Below, in pieces: positions 21,001 through 34,532 of a DNA stretch of 64,000 nucleotides. Made by a program: the position numbers and the translations under genes. The DNA lies in NCBI GenBank assembly GCA_030248135.1, contig JASANC010003074.1, positions 218,433 to 282,432 on the forward strand, in the 5' to 3' direction. The notes below the pieces were generated by a model. The model saw only the letters and a list, made by a program, of their open reading frames with translations, ran no database searches and had not been told where the DNA came from. Source of the DNA: Theristus sp. LFF4_11 (lineage: Eukaryota > Nematoda > Chromadorea > Monhysterida > Xyalidae). The number at the start of each line of letters is the position of its first letter. Positions within the stretch are counted from its first letter, which is position 1.

Positions 21001-24000
21001 CAGGAATGGTCCACGCTGGAAAGGTCCGGACAGAAAGATCCGTGCGGGAAAGTCCGTTCGCTGTGAATTCTTCAGCTGTAGTTCTTAGTTTTCCTCCAAC
21101 GATTCAAGAAAATCATCATTGTTTTCTCTTGTTTTTATGTTTGTTGACCAGGTTTCATGACCTTTAAAAAAGATAATCATCAACATCAACAACCGCACCA
21201 AAAAGTGAAAAACATAAAGTTTTAAAAAAGTTTTAAAAGGTTTGCTTTTAGAAAACAAACAAGCACTTCTTTTTCGTCAGTTAGAATAAACCACTTGAAC
21301 ATGATAAAAAGGATGAGTTCGTATGAAAAAAAGCTCTCTTGGTGACATAAATTAGAAATGCATGAAAACAAACTGGCAAACTGAACGGAACGTCCAACTA
21401 AAATAAAAAACATCACAAGATTACGGTTTTGATAACCATCACCATTAATGGACGTGACACGATTTTTCTACAATGAAAGTTTCGGTTGATTCGCTGCTGT
21501 TCGGGGGAGCTAGCAGACTAAACGCAAGTAGAAAACGTGTCGAAAATTTGAAAAATGAAAGAGCAAGATCGTGGCGAGATCAATTCGGTAAATAAATACC
21601 GTCCTTGGGTCTGCATGTTGCAACACTATGCGCCTTTGTCACACGGCAAGCGCGTGGGCGGTGTTTTTGGCACGTTTCAGGATATTCAGGTCAGACTTCA
21701 GGCAGTTTTTTGTTTGTCCAACATGGTAAATAAAAAAGTTCAGCCACATTATTCTGATACATTTAAAAATAGCCAACACGCTGGATTTCGGTTTCTTCCC
21801 AACAGTTACTCAATTTCCGTCATCCGTTTTTTTTTAATTTCACATGGTAAATTTCACAAACTTCTTGCTCCAGCACGATTTCGTCAGTTCACCTGTTTCA
21901 TTGCATTTCTATCATTTCATTTCACCGCTTTTCTATCGCGTACAGCTGAGAGCCAGCTCTTGACAGCCAGCTATAACGCTGCTTAGCGACCACGCATGAA
22001 ATCCATATATGTCCAAACTCCTGTTACTCCAGATTACGGTATCCATCGTGTTAGGTCTCGACACAAAGTTTATCCGATTGAATCGATGCTGAAGTCAAAT
22101 TGCAGGAGGAAGGCGAATCCGATCATTAATAAAAGGATTTTTTCAGTTGTCTCAAAAATTATATCGTCGAAATTTTCCACTGAAGTTCTCTGAGCGCACG
22201 GTAGATACCGTAATCAGTAAATATCAGATGGTGACAAATTTCATTTTGCCGTAAAGCGCATGCAGCAGATATGACCAGAGGCAAATGACATCGCCAGTTT
22301 ATGTCAAACAAACGCCGGTTCTGTCAACTTTTTTTCAGTCATAATTTAATAAATGCAAATAAAACATATTGTTTGTGGCCGCGTTTTCAATGTTGTTGTT
22401 GTGACACTCGCTTATTTCATTGAACAAATGCGTAAAGTGACAACTGATAACTATACAAGGCCTTGTCGGTCAGTAGTTCACGGTCCGAGCGACAGTTTTG
22501 GCGTTTATTCTTTAGAACGGTTTTTTACATGACGGTGATGATTTTTAAAGTTAAAAGCATCTTCGCAAACTCAGTATTCAGCAGTTGTTAGTCCTCTCTT
22601 TCATATTTTGTTTTTCACGAGCCCACACGCATACCCGTTAATTTAATTAGTTGGATAGAGTCGATGAAATGCCACAAATAAACGAGGTACGTTGCATTTT
22701 ATGCAAACAGCAATTTATGTACAGTACATACATAAATTTTATGTTTTTATTTATTTCATGCATTTATTTCATGTACTAGCAGTTGACCCGTGCCTACGGC
22801 CCGGATTAAAAAAAACCTTTGATCAGAAGAGGAAACGCAGAAAATAAAATTTTGTGCGTTTCTTGGGACTGAAAACGTTAGTTTGGAGAAAAATTTTGTC
22901 ACTTTGGTAAAAACTTTTTTTCAGGCTAATTTGAAACTGGAAAACCGTACGATCCGTCACATGTGTACTTTGTGAGCATGAGAAAACATGCTAGCATGAG
23001 AAAATGTCAATAGTAGTGCGATGTGGCAGCTTATTTTTGGGTGATAGTATTAACAAACAGCATGCACTTCGAATCGAACCCCAAAAAAAGAAAAAAAAAC
23101 ATGAAAATAAACAGCTGCAGACTGCAGTCAAGCCATTGCCGCAACCCACAATGCCTGTGCCAGAGTGTTTTCAGTGTGCGCGTATTTTCAGATTGTCCAT
23201 TTCCTGATGGCGATATATATTGTATGTACACACACAGATCGGCTAATTTGCTTCAATCGGCTGGCTAGGCGCCATAAAAAAACTTTGTGTCGTTGGTAGC
23301 AACTGACCATGAGAACAGTTCAAATGTATAGATATGGATTATGAATTATTTTTGAAAAAAGTACTCAGACACAAAAATGCTAGCACTGAAACACACACAA
23401 ACATGCACGGAAACATATTCGGCTGATGAGTTTCGTTTTTGTTTTCTTTCCCCTTTTTGGCGCATCTCAAGTGATCTCATCTGGCTGTTTCTCTGCCATG
23501 CGAAATGTTTCTCCGAATGTTTAATGTTTACCGTCCGAACTCTGAATTATAAAGTAATCAACTGATTACTTGGTGATCACGTGATGCATGCATGCCTTCA
23601 GCGCCGGACAAACTCCGCCCCCTCCCCAATGCATGCACAGAAAGCCTGCATAGGCGTGATCACCACCAACCAATCAGCTGATTGTCTATATAATTTAAAG
23701 TACCGACTGTATTCTGCAAAACTGGCAGATGTGATTCCGAACTTCACGTCTCTTTTCATGAACCGCGTTTTGCAGGTCAGAAACATAAAGCCGCTAGAAA
23801 ATTTTTCTTTCATTGGCGCTTTGCAACGCACCGCACCGAAATACAATGCATGGCACGCGCCCATTATCTGCCGCCCCCACAGCAGCGGTCCCGATTTGCG
23901 CTGCGCGTTTCGCTGCGTGTGTCGCGCACTAACTGGAATATATACATGTATGCGTTTGCTATGCGTCTTGTTGTTGTTTTTTGTTTATCTTTCGAATCAT

Positions 24001-25929
24001 TTTTGGCGTTTTTATTTTTCGCCAATAAGCTCATATGCGTCGTATTTGTTTTGAATTGGGCAACCAGGAAGTATCACCGGCCGGCCGCCAGTCATGCGGT
24101 GGTCGTTTTCTGGTTGCAGTCATTGGTTGTAGAGCGTAATTGATCTGACACATTCCGGAGAGTCGGATTTAGCAAGTCATGCAGGATTTCTGCCGTTTGA
24201 CTCAGTTCTTGTGCTAACAGGAAGTTCAAAATTTTAACGATTCACCAACCACTGTTTCATGTGATTTCATTTTACAGACCGTCATTGAAAATTCAAAATT
24301 TGCATAAAAATTATGGTAAAACAGTTCTCTACTTATAGAATACCACAACGAGTCTTTCTGTTTCTACTGTTCCGAGCAAAATGCATTCAAAAATTAAAAG
24401 GCGGAATTCGAAATCATGGAAATGTAACGAAATGGATTTAAAGGCCGTCAGTAAATCAGAAGAAAGACGCGAAGTATAGACATGCGGTGACATCCATTCA
24501 TATCAGTGCTCCAGCAAAAAATGGTCAGTTTGATTTTTTTAGACATTGAAGTGTCCAGTTGATTTAAAAAAACTGACGTACATTCACAACGTATCTCGAC
24601 GTACGTCAAAGGCACGGCTCAATGGACCAGACCTCACGTGACATGCCGTACCGTATACGCATACCGTACCGTGCCGTACGTCAGTATGAACGGGCCTTGA
24701 GATATCTGATAAGTTGTGAACCGTGTCACTCAATGGCCAATGCGTTCTGCGCAAACACTGCCGTTCGTTTTGGAATAGAAAAAAAATGTGCAATTGGCTA
24801 CTGGCTTGGCACAGCATCTGCCCAGAAAATATCCGTCTTTAATTTGAGCAAAATTCTGATTTGTGATTTCTTCAGTGTGCTCATTCATAAAGTGCATAAA
24901 ACCAGGCGAAACGCACCCAAAGGCCACTTTTTTATTCGTTCACGTTCGTGTTTGTCCGGTTGATGTTGCACGTGTGAATAACCTTGCCCATAGTGTTTCT
25001 TTTGATCAGCTTTGCGCAGAGGCGATAACCCACACAATGAGGCGTAGCCGAGTGGGGTTTATTGCTGGTTGAAAACTTTTCCCAATTTACCCGGCATGTT
25101 CACCTGAAATACGGTTGAGCATCGCCAATTTTTGAGGCCACCGACAGGTGGCGAGTTGAGTTTTGGCAAATTTTCGTGCCTAGAGAAAGCAGTTTGGTGT
25201 AAGCTGAGTTGAATATAATTGCTGGGAGGGTGGATTTGCCTAGTAAAACAGCGTTTATTGATTTTGAAAAACAAGCTAAAACTAGTTTTTCGTGTGACCC
25301 TGGCGCCTGTATACCATTTATTCTTTCATCGGATGTGTCACGCACATTTTTCAAAGCTGAAAAAACTATGCTGGCCAAATCTCGGATCGCTTGGTGGAAG
25401 AAAAATTCAATTTTGAAAAAACTCAGCAAAAAAAATTTTCGGCTAGAGGTTATTATTATAGTCAAAACGAAAGAAAATGCGTTTTTATGCCGAAACCCGG
25501 GAAGCGAGTGAATTTGCGGACTATTCGTAAAAACGCAATCAGTGAGCGGCGTGCGAAACGTAGCGAAACAAACTTTTCAACAAATTTGTCTGGTTTTGGT
25601 TTTTCAAGCTCATGGCTTTCATTTTTCGCAATCATCGATGACATTAAAAATGACCTTGGATTTCGCTTCTGCTGATTTATTTCTCATCAACAACAGACGA
25701 AGTTTGGTCACTTCAAGAGCAAAACGCTTAGTTCGCGTGGTATTCACTAAGAAAAATCGAAGATTTTCGAAAAACTCACTACTCTTCTTTTGATTACTGT
25801 GAAATTTTCACGGCGATTTTTGCGATTTTTTTTCGTTTTCACAGTGCTCTACGTGGCGTTCATGATCGTGTCTCTGGCGAGTGAAGTGTGTTTCTTCTGG
25901 TGAACAGTTTTGCATGGTGAATTGCATGG
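21001..25929. other. Gene-poor intergenic stretch
   Basis: No confident gene. One family F MITE lies at 23531-23709. An inverted CCGTACCGTATACGCATACC-type patch with ACGTACGT words lies near 24595-24690. Near 25209-25790, three overlapping plus-strand frames look weakly protein-like (for example a Lys/Arg-rich stretch RKNAISERRAKRS), but they change frame without splice sites. They could be a decayed gene, and nothing identifies it. Confidence 0.4.
23531..23709. mobile_element. MITE family F, copy 3
   Basis: Ends CCGTCCGAACTCTGAATTAT and ATAATTTAAAGTACCGACTG are inverted and match the termini of the copies at 3517 and 5534 with a few changes. Internal CAATCAGCTGATTG motifs are conserved, and TA flanks are present. 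Confidence 0.6.
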
Positions 25930-26065
25930 CTCGTAAATTACAGGCAATCAGCTGATTGGTTGGTGATGGCGTGCACGCAGGCATTACTGTGGAGGTGGAG
26001 TGTGCCCAGCGTGGAGAGCATGGCAGCACGTGGGATCGCCAGCCAATCAGCTGCTAGCCTGTAAT
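25930..26065. mobile_element. MITE family F, copy 4 (diverged or end-trimmed)
   Basis: Shares the internal core GGCAATCAGCTGATTGG with TTGGTGATG, the GGCATTACTGTGGAGG-type centre and the inverted CCAATCAGCTG on the right. The termini are only a short TTACAGG/CCTGTAA pair. It lies just upstream of the membrane-protein exon. Confidence 0.5.
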
Positions 26066-26158
26066 GCGACACCATTATTCCGAAGAGTGGCGCGGCTTAG
26101 CACAACGACCAACCAGAACACAATTTCCGATTGACGCTTTCCACATTGCGTTTTCCAG

Positions 26159-29100
26159 TCAACAGCCGAACTCGACTTTGAACGGGCGCCACTGCTGCTG
26201 TTTGCGGTCATGGCCGCCGGCATCGTTCTGTCGGTTGGCGCCGTCATCTTGATCGTGTGCCTCTGTCGCAAATGCTTCGATCGACCTGCGGATGCGACGA
26301 CGTCGTTAGTGGTTGTTTTGTATTGCTTTGCTGCTGAAAAAATGGTACCTTTCATTTGGACATAGAAAGAAATTCTGTGATGATGCACCGGCCGACCAGT
26401 GTAACGGTTGACTTTGTTTGAAAAGTGTCCACTCATTTTTGACTTGAAATCAGTCAATCAACAAACAATTTGCTCATTTTTTCAAATCTTGAAGTTATCA
26501 AAAAAATCTGTTTGTTTCTCTTCAGAACACTGATGCCAGAAGAAGCGCAGAAGAGTTTCGGATTCGGCTTAATCAGGAATGCGCCGCGGACGTCTCTGAA
26601 AACGACCACTACTGAATCGGTTGGCAGTGGCGGCAACGGGAACAGCTGCGCGCTCACTGCTGCTGATTCTATGGAAGGTGCATTGCTGAAAGAGCGTGGA
26701 ATTGTTGAATACAAGCATTTTCGATTCAACAACTGCTTTATTGTCGGCATCGGATCTAACATTCTTCCTTTGTGATAACTGTTGATTTTCCAGGGAACCC
26801 AATACCAGCCAGCTTGAAACAATATTATCCGCAACAAAAAATCCCCGAAAACATATCAACAGAGCGCCGTGATCAGCAGCAGAACTATGAGCAGCAGCAT
26901 AAGATGCAGCCGTTCCCATTGCAGCGGTACACGAGCAACTTTGATCCAATTGTTTATTCGAGGTTTGTGTTTTCAAAATGATGATTTGTGTTAAAATTAG
27001 CTGATTGGCCGATGGAAAGTGTGCCGATATTAAAGCTTACTGGGGTGTTTCGCCAAGTTTTTGTAACGAAGTGTGGTCAGTTAAGAGTACTTGAAAATTC
27101 TTTGAAAGTTTCTACGGTTCAAAGTCCTCCTTTCATGTTTTTTTGTCATCTTGTTTGTTCACCATGACAGATAGAACCCAAGTATAAAACTATCTAGATG
27201 CGTACACTGTACATATAGCCATATGAATAACCAGTATTTCGTCCTTCTTGTGTTCCCCCTCTTTCCTTTCCGAACCAATCAAAGTAAAAATAAAAAAGCC
27301 TGTCCCAGTCTCAAAAGTCTGAAAGCCACTTCTTACCGAACTTATCAACACTCCAACAGACAACACACTCACTTATTCAGAAATGGCTTCCGTTTTCAGA
27401 CTCAATGGTCAGAAAGATCTTGCAAAAATTGCATGTGCTTTTTCAATGTTTTCTGTCGCTTATTATTAATAATTCAGGTTTTTCTGTCGTTTTTGATTGC
27501 TTACTGGTTAGATATTTTTTCTAAAAATATTTGGGCATAAAATTCTGCATTGCAGTTCTTCAATTTGCACTTTTCGGCAATTCAAATGATATGTAGCAGC
27601 AATCAGCTGCGGTTTTGTGCACATGTTTTTTAGCAGCAATCACGCACGATTGTGGATTTAGGATTTTCTTTTCACAAGTGAACAAAGTTCGCTGTTCGAA
27701 AATTGAAGTGGAACGGCAGGTTTCTTGAGACGAGTGGAAAAGAACATTAAACCCTGGCGACATCGGGGCGTCAGCTGGCTTAAAAATAATTTTCAACTTT
27801 TCTTGGCGACTCAATATGATAGCTGAAATATATAAAACGCAAAGTCTGGAAAGAGTCGATGTCCTTTCACATTCCAGCGCTTTTCTGCGCGCGTGTGGCC
27901 AAATTCGATTTCCACGTTTTCGCTCACACTTCTGCAGCATCTTGGCTGAAGCTCAGTTGAATTTCGTTTTTGGCTCATGATCTTGCGCAAGCCTTTAGCC
28001 TGCGAAATAGTTCCTCTTTCTTGAAAACAAATCTTTGGCCTGGTGGGCGTGCCGTGCGTAAAAACGATACGCAGAGGCTTGTTAAAAAGAATGCATCGCT
28101 TGGGTTTACAGTGTATTTTTGGAGCAAACCTTGTGTGCTTTTCAGAAATATAGCCAGCCGCTCGTTTTCACTTTCGACCAGCTGTTCCCGCATGTATAAT
28201 GGCATATTTCTATGGTTTTGCAGTTTCCTGAGAAAGGGATATTTTTAACAACGTTTTTTGGAGTACATATATAGTCGTCCTGGATAATTTATAGTGAAAG
28301 TCAGGTTCAAAAAAGAAATTTTTTTTCTTTTGTCTGAATATTGAGATTTCTGTGCGACCAACAACATCTTTGTGTATGTTCACTTGAACCTGTCAGTTTT
28401 CTTCGCTGGAGTACAGAGTTCGCGAAAGAAGAGAATAAAAAGATTGAGATCAAAAATGCAAAAAAGCTGATTTTAGCCAGAAATGACGGGTTTTGATGCC
28501 AACCAAACCGCCCGATACATTCGTTCTTTGAAACTGTTATTCTAAAGGTGCATTCATCAAGCGGTATTTAGTGACCGCGTGGCTGTGTTTTAACATAGCT
28601 ATTGTTTCATGAATGCCGCTTTAGTGTCGCATGTTGCTCTGTTTTCTGCGAACGAAAAGTGACCGGTTTAAACAAACACACCATAAAATTGGTGCTCATT
28701 ATGTTTTCCAGGGCAAGCAAGTCACCGCCGACCATCTGGCACGAAGCGCATCCTCCGCATCATGCCCATCGCCAACAACAACAACAACAGCAACAACAAC
28801 GACAACAAAAGCAACAACAACACCACCACAAACAACAAGAACACCAACAACATCAACAACAACAACAACCGTACCCCGCCAGCCTGAGTCACGATTTCAC
28901 CGATCCAGCCAACCGCCCGCCAGTTTGGTCGCCATCATCCGAGCAAACGGCGACTCGCCCAAGCACGGCCACCTGGACCTGCTCGTCGAGCAGCACCACG
29001 CAGCGACTGAGGCCGATCACGAGTTCGACCTGTAACCCGGCGGCGATGTCATTCGAGAGCGCCGATTTGGCGCTCGTTGACGGTTGGTTGGGCGATGGTG

Positions 29101-29640
29101 TTGTTGCTTTTTTGCTCAAATGTGTCAACGTGTTGATGGATGGAATTGCTGCGTAATTTGGTATACGTACCCTTATGCTTGGTATTTGTTTAAGGCGAAA
29201 ACAGTATGTCTGCCAATAGGCGACTTGCGAGACAGGGTGGGTGGGTTTCCATCAGACGAGACGAGACAAAACACAACACACGACACGAGACGAGACACGA
29301 GATAACTAAAATAAAAAGTCAACAAATTGTTGAGCAAATTTTGAAGTTTTGGTTTTTAATTGGGGAGGAATTTCGGTAAAACACAAAACGGGTCGATCTC
29401 GATTATTTGTGCGAATTGAAAAAAGCTAATAAGAAGAGAATAAAAAATGTTCAGATGAGCTGTTGACGATTTGGTCTTAGGAGCGGCTTTACCGCAACTC
29501 AATGAATCAGGGTGTTTTTACTTGTTTCATATAGAATTTTAGAATATTTCAGTGACCGAAAACATCACCGGAAACGAAACGGATTACGGGCGCGACGATT
29601 CGATCGATGCTGAATTGTTTGGTGACAGGCACCTGGAATT
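26159..29640 (+). CDS. Candidate single-pass membrane protein with Gln-rich cytoplasmic region (partial model)
   Basis: Five plus-strand exons join in phase: 26159-26304, 26526-26677, 26794-26962, 28712-29082 and 29553-29640. The first gives an acidic stretch (STAELDFERAP), a transmembrane segment (LLLFAVMAAGIVLSVGAVIL) and a Cys/basic stop-transfer IVCLCRKCF. The following residues are polar. The fourth exon has a long Gln/His tract (about 50 residues), and the fifth is acidic (TENITGNETDYGRDDSIDAE). The topology suggests a type I or synaptotagmin-like anchored protein. A possible following exon near 29675-29885 reads LVTFDILGHVLFARERDTLG, but I cannot assign it. The 5' ectodomain or start codon exon was not found. 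The fourth exon is also open in a Thr-rich frame with a plausible ending at 29034, so the true frame is uncertain. Confidence 0.45.
28549..28621. repeat. Palindromic short repeat family D, copy 3
   Basis: GGTGCATTCATCAAGCGGTA at the left and TTTCATGAATGCCGC at the right form the inverted ends, with ATAGCT in the middle. It lies in the intron before the Gln-rich exon of the candidate membrane-protein gene. Confidence 0.55.
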
Positions 29641-31398
29641 GTGAGTGCATTCTTTGGCATCACGCTGAAACAAGGTGTCCAAACCAGCGTCCTATCCACC
29701 TGGGTGTCCTCTCTCGCGTTGTATTCCGGAAAGTCAAATTGGTAACGTTCGACATATTGGGCCACGTTTTGTTCGCCCGGGAACGGGACACTTTGGGAGA
29801 CAGAACTATAGCTGTCTCAGGCAACCAACATTTTGGCGAAGTACAACTGTGCGGATATTGTGACTGGGCGACAATTAAACAGGGTGACCCAGAAGTATTC
29901 GCCAGCATCCATTACTTTTGCGCCACCCTGCAGTTTTGTGGTTTTTGTTGACGCAGTATTTTTCCTGAAACGAGCGTGGACCATTTCAACCGTTTTCTAT
30001 TTTTTTATTAGGCAAAATGCTGATTCCATTGAAGATGACGATTTGGGTGGTGCCTCTACCAGGTCGAAACAGATGATGACACTGGTTGGTTTGAATTTTT
30101 TTTTCTGGTATCCTTCTCTTTTCGACGTTTCCTCATTTGTACCGGTCTTGATAGTCGCCAATTTTTTGTCATAAACAGTTTTACATACAGTATGTTATGT
30201 ACACATGTGGTGTCCTGCGCGCGCTGGTATATTTTTTGTTCGTTTGAAAATTTTTGAGCCAATTTTCGCAATCAATATTTTCCAAAGAATTTTTGATAAT
30301 TTTTCATTCAAAAATTTTTGAAATTGCGCCAATCTGATAACAGCGGGCCCAACAAAAGTCATATAATGCGCCAGTCAGTAGTAAAATTTTTTCAAAAAAT
30401 CAAGTTGAAACGCTGGAAACGAAATGAACCAGTGTTGGCGATAAGTGATAAAACGTTGCTGACAAAACCGTGTAATCAGAATCAAATAACTCTATAAAAA
30501 CACACAAAAACGATAATAAATTATCATAATATGATCAAATATGTTCGCAGGAAGTGAAACCATAAATTGGAGAGTTTGACAAGTTTCTTCTGCCTGCACC
30601 AGATCTTATCGTTTCAGAAAGCGTATAGGCACAAATGTGTTTTACGCTCCGGGAAAAAGTCGCACAGTTGAAGCAAAAAATCCGAATCCTCATTGCGACG
30701 GCATAGCAATTTTGAATTGCAGCGCCATTTGTGAAACTTTATGTTACCCCTGCGCAAATGAAATCTTTAAACCAAAAAGAAAGGCCAATCAAATACCGTA
30801 AAGTCTTGCATATAAGGTTCCTCCCACTTATAAGACCCCCACCCAAAAGTGGGCGGAGTGTCACACGGCGGGAAACCAAAAAATTCAAAATTTTAACTTG
30901 GTCGAAATCCTACCCCGTTTATAAGGCCCGAAATTCCTAATGTTCGCTTTATAAGACCTCCTCCCACTTATAAGGTTGTCACACGAAATTCCAATTTTTT
31001 CAGAAATTTTTGATTTTCAAATTTATATAAGGAGACCTTATATGCAAGACTTTACGGTACATGCTAAAAAGACACAGAAGTTCGGTGCGTATATTCGGTG
31101 AGCAACAAAAATACGGAATGGCCGAGTAAACATGGCAGCGCTTTTTTCAGGGCGCAAGGCGCGAAATTTGAATGAAATGAAAAAATACGTTCAGAAAGCC
31201 AATTGTTTCTCCAATTAATCGTGTGTTTTTAATTGATTAAATTCGTGCAATTCTGTTTGTTCTTTTGTTTGCACCGGCATTTTTGAAAAATACAACTCTT
31301 AGTCTGCGACTGATGAGGCCGCCTTGATAGCGAATACAAGGACTGCCCAATTTACTCGACCATACAGTATTTTTTTAAAAGTGTCTTCAACATCGTGC
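29641..31398. other. Intergenic stretch with possible exons of unknown affiliation
   Basis: Between 29675 and 30090 on the plus strand, short open stretches (a possible C2-like VTFDILGHVLFARERDTLG and an acidic DSIEDDDLGG) may be 3' exons of the preceding gene, but junction phases could not be settled. A family E MITE lies at 30796-31057. The rest is AT-rich with no support for a gene. Confidence 0.35.
30796..31057. mobile_element. MITE family E, copy 1
   Basis: A 262-bp element with inverted ends CCGTAAAGTCTTGCATATAA and TTATATGCAAGACTTTACGG, flanked by TA. The interior is non-coding with repeated CTTATAA/TTATAAG and a GGGCGGAGTGTCAC word. The copies at 35913-36160 and 41813-42077 are in the opposite orientation. 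Confidence 0.75.
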
Positions 31399-33763
31399 CT
31401 AAGCCGGACCGGCACCAGCACTGACGTACGGAAACATCGCACGCAGCAACTCCTCCACGGTACACTGCAACGCGGGCACGAACATCATGAAGCCGATCTG
31501 CTCGTCTGACGCGACTCGATGCCGCTCACTCAGATGTCTCACCATCGCCGGATAATCCGCCAATTCCGCCCCACAAACAATCGCCGGATTCATCGGGGTC
31601 CCGAGCAAACATCGAAACTCGCGCAGCGCGTTCAGATGAACGAAGATGTGCGCGTTCAGAGAGGCGGAGTTCAGCTGCACTGCTTGCGAGCAGTAGCTGC
31701 AGATCAGCGCGCCGCCCACGTCACTCGGCGCCAAATGGTGACTCACCCAGCTGCTCAGCGGAACGGTGTTCCCGTTGAATTGACGTCGCTGTACCGGTTC
31801 GTGACGTCGTCGGCGTTGTCCTCGCTCAGGTGGTGCTGATCGTGGCGGACGCTGTGATGGAACCGCTGCACATTGCGGTTTCGATGGTTCAGTAACAGCG
31901 AGTTGACGGCCTGGTTGAACAGCCGATAAGAGGAATTGCTTTTCTTGTTGCTCTGACGGAACCTGTACTTGTTGTGGACGAGATTGTTGAGGTTGTCTTG
32001 GAGAGGTTGGACAGTGTGGCTGTATTTGTGATGGTTGCGGTTGAGTGTTTTCAGCTTGTCGGTGTGACAGTTGAACAGTTGCTGGACATTGATGTGGTTG
32101 GGGAAGTTGCGCTGTTGCGACATATTGTTGTAGATGTTGTAATGGCTTTCCGCGCTGATAAGGACCTAATGGATACTGTTGTGGTGATGGCTGAACTGCT
32201 GCAGAATAGTGTTGTGGAAGTGAATGAGAACCTTGTGGATAATAAATTTGCAATGGATACTGATGAATTTGCTGATGTTGTTGATGATTTTGTTCCCGCT
32301 GATCGTAATTGCTTGCTAATTGTTGCTGTAATGTGGGAATTTGTTGATAAAGGGCATGATGGGCTGCTGTTGACGACTGATGTGCATGATGCTGATGTTG
32401 AGACTGTAAAAGTGCAGGTGAACAGTTGAACGGTTGCACAAATTGTGCGGGACCTAAATGATCAAGTGGTTGTTGCTGACGTTGAAAGGGAGCACCAGTA
32501 TTGTTAGGTAAACCTGATGTGATCATCAACCCTGCGTTGTATTGATGAACTGAGTAGTGATCGCCTGAGTTGTTCTTTGGATGATGATAATGTAGTTGTT
32601 CTTCCTGATGCGTTTGAGGTAAAGAAACGTGAGAGCAGCTTGGTTGGCGTTGAAGTGCTGGCGGTTGAGCAGTGGATGACGACAATCCTGATATTGATAA
32701 TAGTGATGGTTGATTGAGCACTGATTGGTCATCACTGATGTCATCAGAACGGTGGACTGGTTGGCTTTGAAGTGGCCTTTGCCCAAACGAGAATCTGTTG
32801 TTGTTGGACGACGGAATGGTCGGACCTGAAACAAAATGACAGATTCATGTTTAAAAAAGCTCTTGTTGCCGGGGGCTTAGCGCATTCGACCTTTTGGCCC
32901 ATCCGCTCTATGGATCGGTTCCTGCTGATGAATAATGACAGAAAAACTCTATGATCTGCAAAAAATCTTAATCCTATCCTGGCAGTATGTCGCAGGCCGA
33001 TCTGAGCCTGAATTTGGTCTGGGCATCGACAAAAAATTCCATTTTTTCCGAAAAAACGCAACGCACTCTGGAGATCCTGCCACGCTGGATTGCGATTGTA
33101 CGCAGCCGCTCCGGCCGGCGTTTGCCGGAGTGCCGACGGCGGCGTCTGACTCGGCGATGGGAGGCCGATGGACAGACGGGGCGTTTGAATCGTGCTGGGC
33201 GGAGTCAGTGTGCTCAGCGGTGGTGGCACGGATGTTGGCGTGGTCGACGTGGGCGAATGGTGCTGCTCAATGGTGCTGGTGAACGTTGGTGATGTCGTAA
33301 TTGTTGGGGGTGCAGTGATCATCCTTGTTGCTGTTGTTGGCGGTGATATGCTCATGGTCCGTGTTGACCAACTTGGCACACCACGTGGTGATCCGAGTGG
33401 TAGTGACGCTGGTGCTGCGGTTTGCGGTTGGCTTGACGCATCAACTGGTGACGGTGCTGAAAGTTTTTCAGTGATAGAAGTCTCAGTGCATGGAATTTGT
33501 CAAAGAGTCAGTCTCAACCTTTGTTATACCATTTTCTCGAAAAAGCTGAAGTCAAAAAGCGAAAATTAGAAACAAAGTTTTCAAAAATCCTAAAAATCAT
33601 TTTTCTTCACCCCACCTTGCTCATTTGGCAAACGACCGAGTTGCTCAATCAGCGCGATGGCGCGCTGCATGTTGAAGTCGCGATTCAAGATGTTGCCAAC
33701 CATTTCGTCGACCTTCACATAGAGCTCGCTGTACGTTGGCATGGTCGTCAGAAATGCTGACAT
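31399..33763 (-). CDS. Paired zinc-finger protein 1, Gln/His-rich, about 654 aa
   Basis: Three exons, 33763-33616, 33456-33067 and 32825-31399, join in phase to 655 codons. The N-terminus (MSAFLTTMPTYSELYVKVDE) forms a short helical region ending LPNEQ. Next comes a long Pro/Thr/Ser-rich linker, then some 300 residues rich in Gln, His, Pro and Tyr. The C-terminal module has finger one, C-x2-C-x13-H-x3-H (CSYC...HIFVH), and finger two, C-x11-C-x12-H-x4-H (HLSERH). The tail is TVEELLRAMFPYVS, nearly repeated in paralogue 2. The architecture suggests a nuclear regulator; this is inference. It has the same strand and module as the genes at 39122 and 55902. The start ATG has no upstream acceptor and fits well. 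Confidence 0.8.
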
Positions 33764-34190
33764 GGTTGGTGGTTTTAATTCAATTTAGCGGCGCTTTTAT
33801 CGTTTCGTCTGTACGCCGAGTTTTATTCTTGACGGTTCATGTTTTTTACCTCCAGGAATTGTTGCAATTTATTTTTTTGCGAATTATCTAGATATTTCAA
33901 AATTGCACAAGAATTATTTCAAAAACCAGTTTTCATTCAAAAAGCGTCAATATAATCCGCAAGGAAGAAACTGTTATAATGCGAATAAAGCATGAGGTGA
34001 TGGAAGGGAACATCTACATTGTATGGCGATGGCCACACTAACACTGGTTCGCTTTGTTATTTTATCTCACGATATGTAAATTTTCACAAGGAATAGACTT
34101 CTGTGTCTTCAGTCTTCACCGAAGCAGGAAAACAACGAAAGGTTCATACTTGCAGCTCAACGGTGTCTGTTCAAATAACACGTTTCAGCT

Positions 34191-34300
<110 letters not shown>

Positions 34301-34532
34301 AAAAGGCGCACTACTGATACCCTATACATGTATTATACATGCATTGGACGGCCACACTGCGCGTAGTTGCTGTAGTATTAGCTGATTGCTTCATATCTGT
34401 GCGCATAGGGCGCCATTTCAACAGTCTAACGTAGCCTTGAGTTTAAAATATTCAATTGCAATTTGGCACACAACTTGATTGCGGTTTGCTTTCCGACGTA
34501 CGGCTTTTCTTGAAGGAGAACCTAATAAACAT

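Noticed and set aside
20462..21088. Long plus- and minus-strand frames with HVGKVHVG- or HVDLSHVD-type repeats
   Set aside because: They are a consequence of a 15-bp tandem repeat, which keeps all six frames open. No splice or start context supports a protein.
25037..25072. GTAGCCGAGTGG as the box A of a tRNA-Leu or tRNA-Ser
   Set aside because: No box B at suitable distance and no acceptor stem pairing.
29660..29908. A C2 domain of a synaptotagmin
   Set aside because: A VTFDILGHVLFARERDTLG stretch is faintly similar to a C2 edge, but the Asp ligand spacing does not fit and the frame cannot be linked with confidence to the upstream exons.
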